Counted from the stretch's first letter, positions 1-9,210 are shown. The stretch is 64,000 nucleotides of DNA from Photobacterium lutimaris (GCF_003025555.1 NZ_PYMH01000002.1:496001-560000), one strand, 5' to 3'. Made by a program: numbers and translations. The notes: generated by a model not told the origin, from the letters alone.

Positions 1-1444
1 ATGTTCCCGAATACCAGCCCAACCACGGGTGCTCGTGGGTGTAAGAGGCTTTGCGCACCACCCTGCCATCCCCCGCGCTGGTAAGTGCTTGATAAACGCG
101 CTCAGTTAAGAATTTGTTTTGATTCGGCTGGTATGAAGGGTATTTATACTGCATCCATGTTGCGTCCCAGGGCGGCTCATTATGCCCCGACCAGAATGCT
201 ATTGACGGGTGGTTATACAATAAGTCGGTCATCGCTTTGGCTTGGCGAGCCGCTTCCAACGCAAATCTCGGTGAATCGATGTAGCCCCACTGCAAAGGAA
301 AATCTTGCCAGATAACCAAACCTGCTTTATCGGCTAAATCATAAAACGCTTTGCCGGCAACGTGAGCATGTACCCGAACACTGTTGATATTGGCTTCTTT
401 CATCAGGTTCAGGTCTTGCTGGTATTGCTCAGCAGTTACTTCACCAAGCCATTGGCTAGCAATGTAATTGGTTCCCCTGACAAAGTAGGGCTGTCCATTT
501 ACCAGAAACTGTTTATTCTCGCTATCAAGTCCCATCTCCCTAAAGCCAACAGGCACTGTTTTCTGATCAGTCAGCTTTCCATCAATAAAAACGGAAACCG
601 AAAGGTCATAGAGGTTGGGTTTACCCCAGTCCCAAGGCCACCACAACGCTCGGGTTGCTTGAGGTAAAGCGAGTTCAACGGTCGTTTGGCCTGGCTGTAT
701 TTGTTCTTCAATAACGTAATGCTCAGAGTCAACGCCTTGATGCTGTAATACCATCTCTATAGTCGCCGACACCTCTCGGGCGGAATCTACATCAAGCTGA
801 ATACCTGCTGATGTAAGACTCTTTTCAATACTGTTCACTTGGGGACGCACTTTTACTGCCCGTAACGCAATTGGGCCTGTTTGCCTAATGGTTACATCTC
901 CCCATATCCCCCCTGAATTCCAATCTTGACCTTTATCAGACCAGGCCCCTCCAGGGCGGGTATCATGGTGATTCAATACGCCTTTTATCAGTGTTTTATG
1001 CAATGACCAGTCGGCGGTTTGGTGCTCATTGGGGCTATTTACCCACACATTCAAAGCATTTGTGCCAGCCTGAAGATGGCCGGTAAGTTCGATCTGATGG
1101 GGGATAAAATACCCAACATTACGAGAAATATATTGATTATTAACCGTCACGGCAGATTCATAGTCGACACCCTCTAACTCAAGCCAAACCCGGCCCGAAT
1201 CAAACAGACGCTCAACATTGAATTGCCGGTGATAATTCGCAGCTCCAGCATAATTGATGCCAGACATTTTCCAATGCCCCGGCACAGTGACACTATATTG
1301 CCCAGCCCAATTGTCATTTTCATCAATTATCTCGAGGCGCCAATTTCCGTTCAATGATTCTATATTAACAATCCAATCATTATTCTCTGAAAAAAAAGCA
1401 CACGAAGATAATGAGAATAATGCCAATAGTAATATTATTCTCAT
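1..1444 (-). CDS. Glycoside hydrolase family 2 lipoprotein (beta-mannosidase/galactosidase-like), partial
   Basis: The gene runs off the left edge, so the C-terminus is missing; 481 codons are visible. The start ATG has an AAGGA ribosome site upstream. The N-terminus is a lipoprotein signal ending in a lipobox (LSSC, Cys at residue 15), so the protein is probably membrane-anchored. A jelly-roll sugar-binding domain and an immunoglobulin-like domain come first, then the TIM-barrel start with the VHAHVAGKAFYDLADKAG region and FWSGHNEPPW. The Glu in HNEP (about residue 423) is the expected acid/base of GH2 enzymes; the nucleophile lies outside the window. The gap to the upstream ATPase gene is only 19 bp, so it is probably the last visible gene of the regulatory operon to its right. 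Substrate is not predictable; beta-mannosidase or exo-glucosaminidase types are closest by eye. Confidence 0.85.
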   Translation of the reverse strand, partial: MRIILLLALFSLSSCAFFSENNDWIVNIESLNGNWRLEIIDENDNWAGQYSVTVPGHWKMSGINYAGAANYHRQFNVERLFDSGRVWLELEGVDYESAVTVNNQYISRNVGYFIPHQIELTGHLQAGTNALNVWVNSPNEHQTADWSLHKTLIKGVLNHHDTRPGGAWSDKGQDWNSGGIWGDVTIRQTGPIALRAVKVRPQVNSIEKSLTSAGIQLDVDSAREVSATIEMVLQHQGVDSEHYVIEEQIQPGQTTVELALPQATRALWWPWDWGKPNLYDLSVSVFIDGKLTDQKTVPVGFREMGLDSENKQFLVNGQPYFVRGTNYIASQWLGEVTAEQYQQDLNLMKEANINSVRVHAHVAGKAFYDLADKAGLVIWQDFPLQWGYIDSPRFALEAARQAKAMTDLLYNHPSIAFWSGHNEPPWDATWMQYKYPSYQPNQNKFLTERVYQALTSAGDGRVVRKASYTHEHPWLGWYSGT

Positions 1445-1463
1445 ATTGTCCTTATTAACGTTT

Positions 1464-1913
1464 TTATTTTGCGCGTTTTAAAATTTTAAACGTATTTTTA
1501 TTACCGTTTTGAATATATTCAAGATCATCCGTTAGCTGCACAACGATAATGAACCCCCGCCCCGATGTCATCCACGTTTCAGGATCTTCAGGGTCAGGCT
1601 CCATAAACTCACCATTAACCGCTCGGTTGAATTCCTCTTTGGTCATCGACTTTCCATAATCTGACACTTCAAAGACCAATTCATTATCCGAGTTAAAAAA
1701 GCATGAGCATTCTATCGGCAATTTATCCGAATATTGATATGCATGCTCATAAGCATTATTAACCACTTCTACAAGACATAGCTCAACTTGATCTATGACC
1801 TCTTGTGACACTTGATTACTCCGTAAGTATTGCTGCATATCATCAGCAATATCCCGGGAGACATCTGGAGAACTGCTGTATTGCTTACTAAACTGCTCAG
1901 TGACTAAATCCAT
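1464..1913 (-). CDS. Anti-sigma-factor-like serine kinase (HATPase_c, RsbW/SypE-type)
   Basis: A 149-aa single-domain GHKL ATPase. The N-box is seen in EVVNNAYEHAY, the G1 box in DYGK and the G2 box in SGRGFIIV. Small ATPases of this kind in partner-switch systems phosphorylate a STAS-domain partner on serine and release or capture a target. The STAS gene (3125-3457) and the opposing PP2C phosphatase (3409-4668) lie in the same minus-strand operon, which strongly suggests a complete kinase/phosphatase/STAS switch. It follows the nucleotidyltransferase by 18 bp. The ribosome site is a G-rich stretch 8 to 12 bases before ATG. No sigma factor is visible nearby, so the output may be an enzyme and not transcription. 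Confidence 0.85.
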   Translation of the reverse strand: MDLVTEQFSKQYSSSPDVSRDIADDMQQYLRSNQVSQEVIDQVELCLVEVVNNAYEHAYQYSDKLPIECSCFFNSDNELVFEVSDYGKSMTKEEFNRAVNGEFMEPDPEDPETWMTSGRGFIIVVQLTDDLEYIQNGNKNTFKILKRAK

Positions 1914-1931
1914 CAGGTAAGCCCCACTTAA

Positions 1932-3113
1932 CTAGTTAAGAATCTGTTCCTCGCCATCAGGTGCAGAGGGTACATACGTCGAAATACCACCTATCGCGCC
2001 CATCATAGGCTGCACATGACGTCGGTCATTGAGCATATTTACAGCGTTTAGCTCACTTAGAGATTGCGTGTATCCGTCATGGCTGATGAAGTAGTCACCA
2101 AACACTGTTTTCTCTTCAACAAAGGCTGCCGAAGCGACATGGATATATTCACTCACCAAACTCTGTTTGATAATTGCGCCTGATTCCACTTTGCTATTTG
2201 CACCAATAACAACTGGACCTTCAATCGTTACTCCGGGTTGAATTTCACATCCGCTGCTAATAATAATCGGAGGTGTAATATTGCAGCTATCAAAATCAAA
2301 GACCGTATTAATACCGACCCATACACCCGGCTTGACTTGTGTACCCGGTATTGGATACCCCGGAACCTTACCTTTCATGATGTCACTGGTTACTGTCCAT
2401 ATATCACTGATATTACCGACATCCAGCCACTGAAATGCCATACTGGTTGCAAAGAAATTCACCTTGTTTTCGACCAATTTAGGAAACAGTTCACTACCAA
2501 TATCGTACTCCTGCTCTGCAGGAATAAAATCAAAAATAGCGGGTTCAAAAATATAGATACCCGTATTAATCTGTGTCGATAGCGCGTCTTCTACTGACGG
2601 TTTTTCTTGAAAGCTCGTCACCTTTCCGTAATTATCGGTAACAACCACACCGTACTTTGGCACCTCCTCCACATCGACATCGCGCGTCACGATGGTCGCG
2701 ATACCGCCATTTTGTTTATGCCGCCGGACCGCTTCGGTCAGATCCAGATCTATCCATGCGTCCCCGCACACAACGACGAAGGTTTCATCAAAAAAGCCAG
2801 AAAAGTCCTGAATTTTCCTCATCCCACCAGCCGAGCCCAGCGCCTTACTGACAAAATTGCCATCTACAATTTCACCTTCATAAGAAAATGAAAGTTGAAC
2901 ATTAAAATGATGTCCATCACCAAAGTAATTCTCGATCACTTCAGCTAAATGACTGGTATTGACAACAATTTTGTCTATACCGTGGACAGCAAAAAGCTGG
3001 ATCATAGACTCCATGACCGGCTTACCCAATATGGGGATCATCGGCTTAGGGATTATCTGGGTAATCGGCCTAACGCGTGTTCCTTTCCCTGCAGCGAGGA
3101 TCATTCCTTTCAT
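1932..3113 (-). CDS. Sugar-1-phosphate nucleotidyltransferase (mannose-1-P guanylyltransferase-like)
   Basis: About 393 aa. The N-terminus carries the signature MILAAGKGTRVRPIT followed by PKPMIPILGKP, which binds the nucleotide and metal in this family. FQEKP and the NTGIYIF segment complete the transferase domain. From about residue 255 there are hexapeptide-like repeats (PPIIISSGCEIQPGV, GPVVIGANSKVESGA) forming a left-handed beta-helix. It would make a nucleotide sugar (GDP-mannose, UDP- or dTDP-glucose) for polymer synthesis. A GTG at 3128 overlaps the STAS stop codon, but AAGGAG sits just before the ATG at 3113, so the shorter start is preferred. Being placed between the STAS and ATPase genes of a partner switch is notable. 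Exact sugar unknown. Confidence 0.85.
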   Translation of the reverse strand: MKGMILAAGKGTRVRPITQIIPKPMIPILGKPVMESMIQLFAVHGIDKIVVNTSHLAEVIENYFGDGHHFNVQLSFSYEGEIVDGNFVSKALGSAGGMRKIQDFSGFFDETFVVVCGDAWIDLDLTEAVRRHKQNGGIATIVTRDVDVEEVPKYGVVVTDNYGKVTSFQEKPSVEDALSTQINTGIYIFEPAIFDFIPAEQEYDIGSELFPKLVENKVNFFATSMAFQWLDVGNISDIWTVTSDIMKGKVPGYPIPGTQVKPGVWVGINTVFDFDSCNITPPIIISSGCEIQPGVTIEGPVVIGANSKVESGAIIKQSLVSEYIHVASAAFVEEKTVFGDYFISHDGYTQSLSELNAVNMLNDRRHVQPMMGAIGGISTYVPSAPDGEEQILN

Positions 3114-3124
3114 GCCATACTCCT

Positions 3125-3457
3125 TCACGCCATGGTTGCAACTGCATCTTCAATAGAATCGTAACTGGTGATCAGCTTATCCATACGGGTGAGTTTCAAT
3201 AGCTCTTTGACAGCACGTTGCGGGTTAACCACACTGATTTGCTTGCCTCGCAGCATTTTGTAAACTGCCATTACTGAGCCCAAACCACTGCTATCCATAA
3301 ACCGGACATCTGTTAAGTCGAGTACGAGATGGCTACCAACCTCCTCCGACAGTTTTCCGACCACTTCCCTGAAACTTGGTGCTAACTTCGCATCAAAGCG
3401 CTCTTCTTTTATTTGAAGAATTGTGCATTGACCTTGGTTGATAGCTTCATATTGCAT
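3125..3457 (-). CDS. STAS-domain anti-anti-sigma-like protein (SypA/SpoIIAA family)
   Basis: A 110-aa single STAS domain. The phosphorylation site motif is VRFMDSSGLGSVMAVY, where a serine in DSSG is the residue normally phosphorylated by the partner kinase and dephosphorylated by a PP2C phosphatase. The start chosen (MQYEAIN) has AAAGGGAGC seven bases upstream; a longer in-frame start at 3487 has no comparable site. The coding region overlaps the 3' end of the phosphatase gene by 49 bp, so translation of the two is likely coupled. In Vibrio fischeri the related SypA controls biofilm under SypE; a similar role here is inference. Confidence 0.88.
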   Translation of the reverse strand: MQYEAINQGQCTILQIKEERFDAKLAPSFREVVGKLSEEVGSHLVLDLTDVRFMDSSGLGSVMAVYKMLRGKQISVVNPQRAVKELLKLTRMDKLITSYDSIEDAVATMA

Positions 3458-4668
3458 AGCTGCTCCCTTTCTGGATTGCCCTTCCATTCAACAACAAGCA
3501 CGCTGACATCATCATCAAACTGTTCAGCCTGCTGCCAATCTCTTACCCTATTGACTAACAATTCTGTTTGTAATGTGGTTGGCTGTTCATTCAATTGAAC
3601 CACCGTTTTTCGAAAGCCTTCTTCCGAAAACATCTCACTGCCTTTTTCTGCTTCAGTGATCCCATCGGAATACATCCACACCTTATCGCCCGGATCTAGC
3701 TGAATATAAGAGGTTTCATACTCAACGAAATCAAAAGCCCCAACCACAAAGCTTTCCTGGCCAATAAGCTCAGCATCTCCATGCAGAGAATGCAGCCACA
3801 CCAAAGGCGGATGACCTGCACTAGAAAACGCCATCTTTCCCGTTTTAATATTCAGCACGGCATACACCATGGTGAAATACAGTAAATTGAGATCATCACT
3901 GAGATATTGCTCATTCAGGTGCTTTAATACCTCGTGAGGCTGATTTACTCGATAATAAGGCGGCTCTTCAATGGCTGTTTTCACTATCGAGCTATGCCCT
4001 GAGCTCACAGCAATACTCTGCTGCACTGAAAAAGATAACAACGCCGATGAAACCCCATGCCCCGCTACATCCAGCAGGTATATCGCCACATGCTCTTCAT
4101 CCAAATTCATATAACCGAGCATATCCCCACCGATTTGCGCGCTGGGTATAGAAACATAACTCAGCTCAACACCCGACATGGTCTTTTCTGTTGGCAGCAG
4201 CCTCTTCAATAACTCACCGGCTGATTCCAAATCTTTTTTCATGGTGGCGTAAGCATTATCTAGAGCATCATTCTTCGTCGTTATTTCATTATGCAATGCC
4301 AGCGTTCGAAATCCGGCCTGAATGCGAGCAACCAACTCATCAACATGCGTATCTTTCACGACAAAGTCATCAGCACCGGCATTAATACCACTGACAATAG
4401 ACTCTTTGTCATCTTTTCCAGACAGCAACATAAAGAACAGGTATCGTCCGTAGTCTGCTGACTTCACCCTTGAGCACAATTCAATGCCATCTATTTCGGG
4501 CATCATCCAGTCGCTCAGCACAAACTGAATATCTGGACGATCCTCTAGAACTTGCAAGGCATGCATACCATCACTAGCCGTAATGACGTCAAAACCCCGC
4601 TTTGACAAGACTTTCGCCATGAAGATAAGCATGGTTTTGTTATCATCAACCAGTAAGATTTTCTTCAT
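3409..4668 (-). CDS. Response regulator with PP2C/SpoIIE phosphatase output (RsbU/SypE-like)
   Basis: 419 aa. An N-terminal receiver domain shows ILLVDDNKTM, the phospho-acceptor Asp in FVLSDWMMPEIDG and the conserved Lys in FVVKDTH. A helical linker (about residues 135-165) leads to a SpoIIE-type PP2C domain with metal ligands in AQIGGDMLGY, LLDVAGHG, MYSDGITEAE and FDDDVSVLVVEW. It would dephosphorylate the STAS protein encoded immediately downstream when activated by a histidine kinase; no kinase is visible in the window. ATG at 4668 follows GGGTGA; the longer frame from 4692 has no ribosome site. This is the first gene of the minus-strand operon. Confidence 0.9.
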   Translation of the reverse strand: MKKILLVDDNKTMLIFMAKVLSKRGFDVITASDGMHALQVLEDRPDIQFVLSDWMMPEIDGIELCSRVKSADYGRYLFFMLLSGKDDKESIVSGINAGADDFVVKDTHVDELVARIQAGFRTLALHNEITTKNDALDNAYATMKKDLESAGELLKRLLPTEKTMSGVELSYVSIPSAQIGGDMLGYMNLDEEHVAIYLLDVAGHGVSSALLSFSVQQSIAVSSGHSSIVKTAIEEPPYYRVNQPHEVLKHLNEQYLSDDLNLLYFTMVYAVLNIKTGKMAFSSAGHPPLVWLHSLHGDAELIGQESFVVGAFDFVEYETSYIQLDPGDKVWMYSDGITEAEKGSEMFSEEGFRKTVVQLNEQPTTLQTELLVNRVRDWQQAEQFDDDVSVLVVEWKGNPEREQLCNMKLSTKVNAQFFK

Positions 4669-4834
4669 AACGTCACCCGTAAACCATGCCACTCAGGTAT
4701 GAACACATTGTTGCATAACCATTTTTTTTACGCCAACTGATATGCAATTAATTTTATTTACAACTACATTCTAGTAAGGTTTATTAGACACAACAAAAAT
4801 TTGTTCTTTTTCTGATACATCTCAGCACACAAGG

Positions 4835-5839
4835 ATGATGGGCTTGCGTTGTTTTAGCTTGATACTTTTACCTCTATGCTTTGCTATACCCTGTGGGGCT
4901 GATGAGTATATGAGTGAGACACGCAAGCACGCCCCTGGCCCCTCCTCTCCTTCACTGACACCCTCAAGTCAGATCCCTGTTATAGGAGAAGACGAAGAAC
5001 CAACAGAAGCGGATTTGATTTGGAAAGGCGTATCCAGTTCATTTCACTTACCCTTTGAGGAGTGGGATGAGAATAAAGACAAATCATTCTTGCATGGTTT
5101 AAGTGGTAACCTTAGTTTCGGCTATCCCTTACTGGAAACACCAGCGGCTAATATTCCTGCCAACGCAACCAATGGGCCGGCCAATAACAACATGACCACG
5201 ACCCTATCACTCAAATACACCCTATTGGGCAACTGGTTTGTCTCCGGCACCCTCTATTACTATTGGGATGGTGAGCAACAACAGCCTTGGAACCCCGACT
5301 TCACCTATGCCTTTGGCTACAGTGACTGGCGTCCCTATACCTTCAGTCTGATGTACGCCAATTACGGGGGTAACCGCTTTAAAGCAACGGACGAACAGCC
5401 TGTCACCCACTTCAATCAGGGAACATGGTCATTAGGCTGGAAGTTTCCAGTCGTGGAGCCGGTCAAAAGCTGGCTAACGTTTACTGATGAAGGTGCCATT
5501 GGCTGTCAAATTGACTTCAATTACACACCTGAGTATTTCGACCTCGCCACCACCTCTTATATGACAGGACACCAAACCCTTAGTCTTGGTTGTAAGTACT
5601 CCATTTTTGGCAATTGGTATGTCAACGGTACTGCGTTTTATTACTTTGACAGCGCCCAGAAACAACCATGGAATCCAGATTACACCTATGGCTTTGGCTA
5701 TTTTGACTGGCGACCGGGAACCATAACTATTCAATACAACAACTACTCGGGAAACCGATGGAATTCCTCTGATCGCGCCGAGGATACCGGACGCTTTAAA
5801 GATGGTTCTATCTCTATCGCCTACTCATTCGCCTTTTAA
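4835..5839 (+). CDS. Outer-membrane beta-barrel protein with internal duplication
   Basis: 334 aa with a signal peptide (cleavage near CGA-DEY). The mature part is rich in aromatic, alternating beta strands and ends in Phe (SIAYSFAF), as outer-membrane barrels do. Two halves are clearly related: GNWFVSGTLYYYWDGEQQQP followed by WNPDFTYAFGYSDWRP near residues 130-168, and GNWYVNGTAFYYFDSAQKQP followed by WNPDYTYGFGYFDWRP near residues 262-300. I do not recognise a named family. ATG codons at 4835 and 4838 are adjacent; AAGG fits the second slightly better. It lies divergent from the partner-switch operon and upstream of two polysaccharide-active genes, so a role in polymer export or binding is plausible but unproven. 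Confidence 0.75.
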   Translation: MMGLRCFSLILLPLCFAIPCGADEYMSETRKHAPGPSSPSLTPSSQIPVIGEDEEPTEADLIWKGVSSSFHLPFEEWDENKDKSFLHGLSGNLSFGYPLLETPAANIPANATNGPANNNMTTTLSLKYTLLGNWFVSGTLYYYWDGEQQQPWNPDFTYAFGYSDWRPYTFSLMYANYGGNRFKATDEQPVTHFNQGTWSLGWKFPVVEPVKSWLTFTDEGAIGCQIDFNYTPEYFDLATTSYMTGHQTLSLGCKYSIFGNWYVNGTAFYYFDSAQKQPWNPDYTYGFGYFDWRPGTITIQYNNYSGNRWNSSDRAEDTGRFKDGSISIAYSFAF

Positions 5840-5843
5840 ATGA

Positions 5844-6104
5844 CTATGGCGCACCAGCTCTAAGTCCTATCTGCACATGACACTTGGGGCAAATATATGA
5901 CCGTCTATCGATTTCTAAATGGCATGAAGGACATTCAATATGCCGCCGGTCTTTGCTCATAAACATCAGCAAGGCACCAATTGGACCCAGTACATACCCC
6001 AATAGAATACCGGCTATCAAATTGCCTTTTTGATAACCCAAATACGTTGATAGGCAAAAAAATGCCAAATAAAAACAGAACCAAAAAGCAATATCAAATT
6101 CCAT
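5844..6104 (-). CDS. Small membrane protein with C-terminal zinc ribbon
   Basis: 86 aa. Two hydrophobic segments (IAFWFCFYLAFFCLSTYLGY and LIAGILLGYVLGPIGALLMF) are followed by a four-cysteine zinc ribbon, ECPSCHLEIDRRSYICPKCH. The ATG at 6104 follows GGTGAG; an upstream ATG at 6134 would add ten residues without a better site. The gene is convergent with the barrel gene, four bases away. Function is unknown; such proteins are usually annotated as hypothetical. Confidence 0.65.
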   Translation of the reverse strand: MEFDIAFWFCFYLAFFCLSTYLGYQKGNLIAGILLGYVLGPIGALLMFMSKDRRHIECPSCHLEIDRRSYICPKCHVQIGLRAGAP

Positions 6105-6369
6105 ACTCTCACCGCCGCTCATGAGCTTCTGCATTCTGCTAGCACTATGGCTAACGTTTCCTTACCCCCAATACCCCACAGGTGGCATATAAATTGTAGA
6201 ACAGGCAGAAATAATACAATGACAGATTCACACATAATTAACTGAACATCATGCAGTTACCTGCGCGATCGCTATCACATTTTTGCTCTGTACTCATAGC
6301 AAAGCATCACAACTGATGGATTAAACCGATATAACTTAATAAGCCGTCACGAAAAGGAAAGTTGGGGTA

Positions 6370-7785
6370 ATGCAGAGAGCCACGCCACAGCACAGAAATG
6401 CGCTCAGCACATCAACAGTATTGACCGCATTACTGATGCCATTTTCTGTGTTTGCTACTTTCAACACCGACATAGATGAAGCAGAACCCAGCTTTTATGG
6501 TGGCCGTAGTGTGACCCATAGCAATAAAGATGTAATGACTAGCGACATACAGTTTCAGCGCCGTGCCATTGCCCCCACTATCACCATGAATGAAACTGAA
6601 CGCGAAAAGGTTCCCTCTAAGATTGAAGCTGCCTCGCCAACCATGGCGGTCCCCCCAGTTGAACTCGGCCGCAACGAAAAGCTACTCGCCAAAAAGGCCT
6701 ATTTTTATTTCGAGCAAAACTGGAATGAAGAAACCGGTCTGTTCAATTCAGTACAAAGTTATCATCACAGTACGATGTGGGATGTTGCCAGCGGTATTGC
6801 TGCGATTCTGTCCGCAGAAGGCCTTGAACTCATTTCCTCCGAAGAAGCAGACAGTAGGCTCCAGAAAACACTGGCCACACTCCAGGCGTTACCGCTATAC
6901 GATAACTCTTTGCCCAACCGAGAATACAGTACCCATAGCGCCCAGCCTTCAGGAAAATATAGCTCGACCCCCTCAAATGGAAACGGGTGGTCGGCTTTAG
7001 ATATTGGCCGGCTACTCATTTGGCTCGAAATTACCCAACGGCATAAACCCGCGTTCAAAGACTCCATTCGGCGCATCTTAGATCATTGGAAATTAGAAAA
7101 AGCGGTATCTCAAGGCACATTGTACGGTGAACTCAAAACGTCCAAGACGAAGCATTACCGCCAAGAAGGCCGGTTGGGATACCTACAATATGCTGCCTAT
7201 GGGTTCGATCTTGCCGGATTCGATGTTTCAACGGCCTATGAGCAACAAGATATAGAACAAATCTTAGTGGATGGGATCCCTCTGTTAGTTGATCAGCGCA
7301 ACTTACCGTATTTTACCACTGATCCCTATGTTCTAGCTGGTATTGAAATTGGCGCCAAAACACAGTGGTGGAACCAACTCGATGCCTTATATCAGTTACA
7401 AAAAAATAAATCCTCACAACAACAAAGCCCGTGGATTTTTGCTGAAGATGCCATGAGCCGTTCGCCTTGGTTTTCCTACAACAATATCTATATTTATGGC
7501 AGTGCTTGGCTAAGCATCGCGCCTGGCGGCAAGCCAGTGGAGAACCCCCAAGTTTTTAGCAATAAAGTCGCTTTTGGCTTGAGTGTTTTATTTTATGATG
7601 ATGACTTCAGTCATCAGCTTGCTGACAAGGTGATAAACAACAGCCTCACACACCGCTCTATCCCTACCGGTATTTATTTAAACGGAGGCCCTAACAGTGC
7701 TTACAACATCAACACTAACTCACTCATTTTAAGTGCACTATGGTATAAAAAACGGAATTTTGTCCCACTGATTAAACCGGGCTGA
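6370..7785 (+). CDS. DUF3131-domain exported protein
   Basis: 471 aa with a signal peptide (TVLTALLMPFSVFA). From about residue 97 the sequence matches the DUF3131 pattern: KAYFYFEQNWNEETGLFNS, STMWDVASGIAAI, LPNREYSTHS, NGWSALDIGRLLIWLEI, then RSPWFSYNNIYIYGSAWLS late in the protein. DUF3131 proteins have an alpha/alpha-barrel look and often sit beside or are fused to glycosyltransferases of exopolysaccharide systems; the reaction is not established. GGGGTA precedes the ATG. It is followed by the GH16 gene on the same strand, 196 bp away, so the two may act on the same polymer. Confidence 0.8.
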   Translation: MQRATPQHRNALSTSTVLTALLMPFSVFATFNTDIDEAEPSFYGGRSVTHSNKDVMTSDIQFQRRAIAPTITMNETEREKVPSKIEAASPTMAVPPVELGRNEKLLAKKAYFYFEQNWNEETGLFNSVQSYHHSTMWDVASGIAAILSAEGLELISSEEADSRLQKTLATLQALPLYDNSLPNREYSTHSAQPSGKYSSTPSNGNGWSALDIGRLLIWLEITQRHKPAFKDSIRRILDHWKLEKAVSQGTLYGELKTSKTKHYRQEGRLGYLQYAAYGFDLAGFDVSTAYEQQDIEQILVDGIPLLVDQRNLPYFTTDPYVLAGIEIGAKTQWWNQLDALYQLQKNKSSQQQSPWIFAEDAMSRSPWFSYNNIYIYGSAWLSIAPGGKPVENPQVFSNKVAFGLSVLFYDDDFSHQLADKVINNSLTHRSIPTGIYLNGGPNSAYNINTNSLILSALWYKKRNFVPLIKPG

Positions 7786-7889
7786 TTGCATTCCAGATAC
7801 AGCATTTCAAACTTTGTCGCATAAAATAAGCATACGTCTCAGATCCAATACAGCTTTGCTGCGATAAGGCAAAGAAATCCTGCTAATTT

Positions 7890-7921
7890 ATATCCACGTG
7901 ACTTCAAGTTACTTGGAGCCC
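7890..7921. repeat. Degenerate copy of dispersed palindromic element
   Basis: The segment contains CCACGTGACTTCAAGTTACTTGG, broken here as CCACGTGACTTCAAG then TTACTTGG, which matches the core of the better conserved copies at 42228 and 63539. The outer ATACCC/GGGTAT arms are lost. Confidence 0.5.
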
Positions 7922-7981
7922 CCTAAGTCGTTCCTGTTACGTGAACATTGCGCTGGCTCTACATTCTAAGGATCTGTATTT

Positions 7982-8776
7982 ATGTTGTTGCGATCACTCA
8001 CCCAAACGGCAGGCGTTATCACTATGCTATCGTTTTCACCCCTTGTACTTGCCGGTACCTCTATAGAAGATCCCTATACCGAGCTCAACTCTGAGCTTTG
8101 GTGGAAATCCGACGGTTGGAGCAACGGCTTTCCTTTCTTCAACCGTTGGGAAGGTGAAGCAATTAGCTATTCTGCCGATGGGATGACTATAACGTTAAGC
8201 TACGCACCGAAGAGTGCAGATGACTTCGAATTTCAATCTGGCGAGTTGAGAAGCCATCAATTTTACGGCTATGGCTGTTATGAAGTGGAAATGAAGCCGA
8301 GTGCCGAGCCCGGCGTGATCAGCTCTTTTTTCTTGTTTGCAGGGCCTTATGACAAGCCTGAAGATGGCAATGGCATGCACAACGAAATTGATGTCGAATT
8401 TCTGGGTCATAACACCAATCTCATGCAGGTTAACTTCTGGACCAATGATGACCGCTATGCCCGCAGCCATGAGCAGCTTATTTATTTGAATTTCGATGCA
8501 TCAAAAGACTTCCACCGTTACGGCATCAAATGGACCCAAGGTGCGATCAAATGGTATGTCGATGGCAAACTGGCTTATGGGGTGAAAAACACTCGCCATG
8601 ATCCAATCCCGTCAGTCGCCGACAGTCGCCTACGGATCATGGCCAATGTATGGGCAACGGATGAGAGAATATCCAATTGGGCGGGAGAATTTAGCAAAGA
8701 TCCAACGACCTCCGTCACCGCCGAATACAAAAACTTTCGCTTTATCCCTGAACGAAAGTGTTCACTGAGATATTAG
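7982..8776 (+). CDS. GH16 family beta-glucanase (lichenase/XTH-like), secreted
   Basis: 264 aa with a signal peptide (SFSPLVLAG). The active site is HNEIDVEFLG: the two Glu residues flanking the Asp are the nucleophile and acid/base of GH16, in the form without the extra residue typical of lichenases and xyloglucan-transferase-like members. GYGCYEVEMKPS and HRYGIKWTQGAIKWYVDGK are further family landmarks. It would cleave or trim beta-1,3/1,4-glucan. The DUF3131 gene is upstream, and a truncated palindromic repeat lies in the gap. Substrate remains inferred. Confidence 0.88.
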   Translation: MLLRSLTQTAGVITMLSFSPLVLAGTSIEDPYTELNSELWWKSDGWSNGFPFFNRWEGEAISYSADGMTITLSYAPKSADDFEFQSGELRSHQFYGYGCYEVEMKPSAEPGVISSFFLFAGPYDKPEDGNGMHNEIDVEFLGHNTNLMQVNFWTNDDRYARSHEQLIYLNFDASKDFHRYGIKWTQGAIKWYVDGKLAYGVKNTRHDPIPSVADSRLRIMANVWATDERISNWAGEFSKDPTTSVTAEYKNFRFIPERKCSLRY

Positions 8777-8810
8777 CTCTGGCTTGTCCACCTTCCAGCG
8801 GTTTTCTTCG

Positions 8811-9086
8811 CTAAGCACGTTTAATGCGAACCACTTTCATCACTTCAAAACTCAATCCAGCCACAATCTCGGTGGCTGAATAATAGGTCAGATTAACCTT
8901 TGCCCCTGCCAGCGAACGATACTTTTTCTTGCGCTTGAATTTGAACGGCACGTCGTAACCATCGAGCATTATGGCGTGCATAATCCAGTCCCCGGTCTCA
9001 CGTTGGGTATGTGACACCACTTTCTTATCTTCAGAATGAATAAGTTTATTATGTTGATTCAGTAACTTATCAACCTCAGATTTCAT
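8811..9086 (-). CDS. Conserved hypothetical protein, 91 aa
   Basis: A basic soluble protein with a strong ribosome site (GGAGGCGATAAG before ATG). It contains a lysine-rich segment FKFKRKKKYRSLAGAKVNLTYY and a C-terminal VMKVVRIKRA. There is no signal peptide or membrane segment. I do not recognise the family. It is convergent with the GH16 gene (34 bp apart) and has its own upstream region toward nupC. Confidence 0.6.
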   Translation of the reverse strand: MKSEVDKLLNQHNKLIHSEDKKVVSHTQRETGDWIMHAIMLDGYDVPFKFKRKKKYRSLAGAKVNLTYYSATEIVAGLSFEVMKVVRIKRA

Positions 9087-9210
9087 CTTATCGCCTCCTT
9101 ATCACTTGTGAGACAAACATTACCGGATTGACTACATATACTCAATTGGTCCTTAGGTCTTATATTTCAGTTCAAGTGATCATAGTGTGAAGACACGATT
9201 GATACATACA

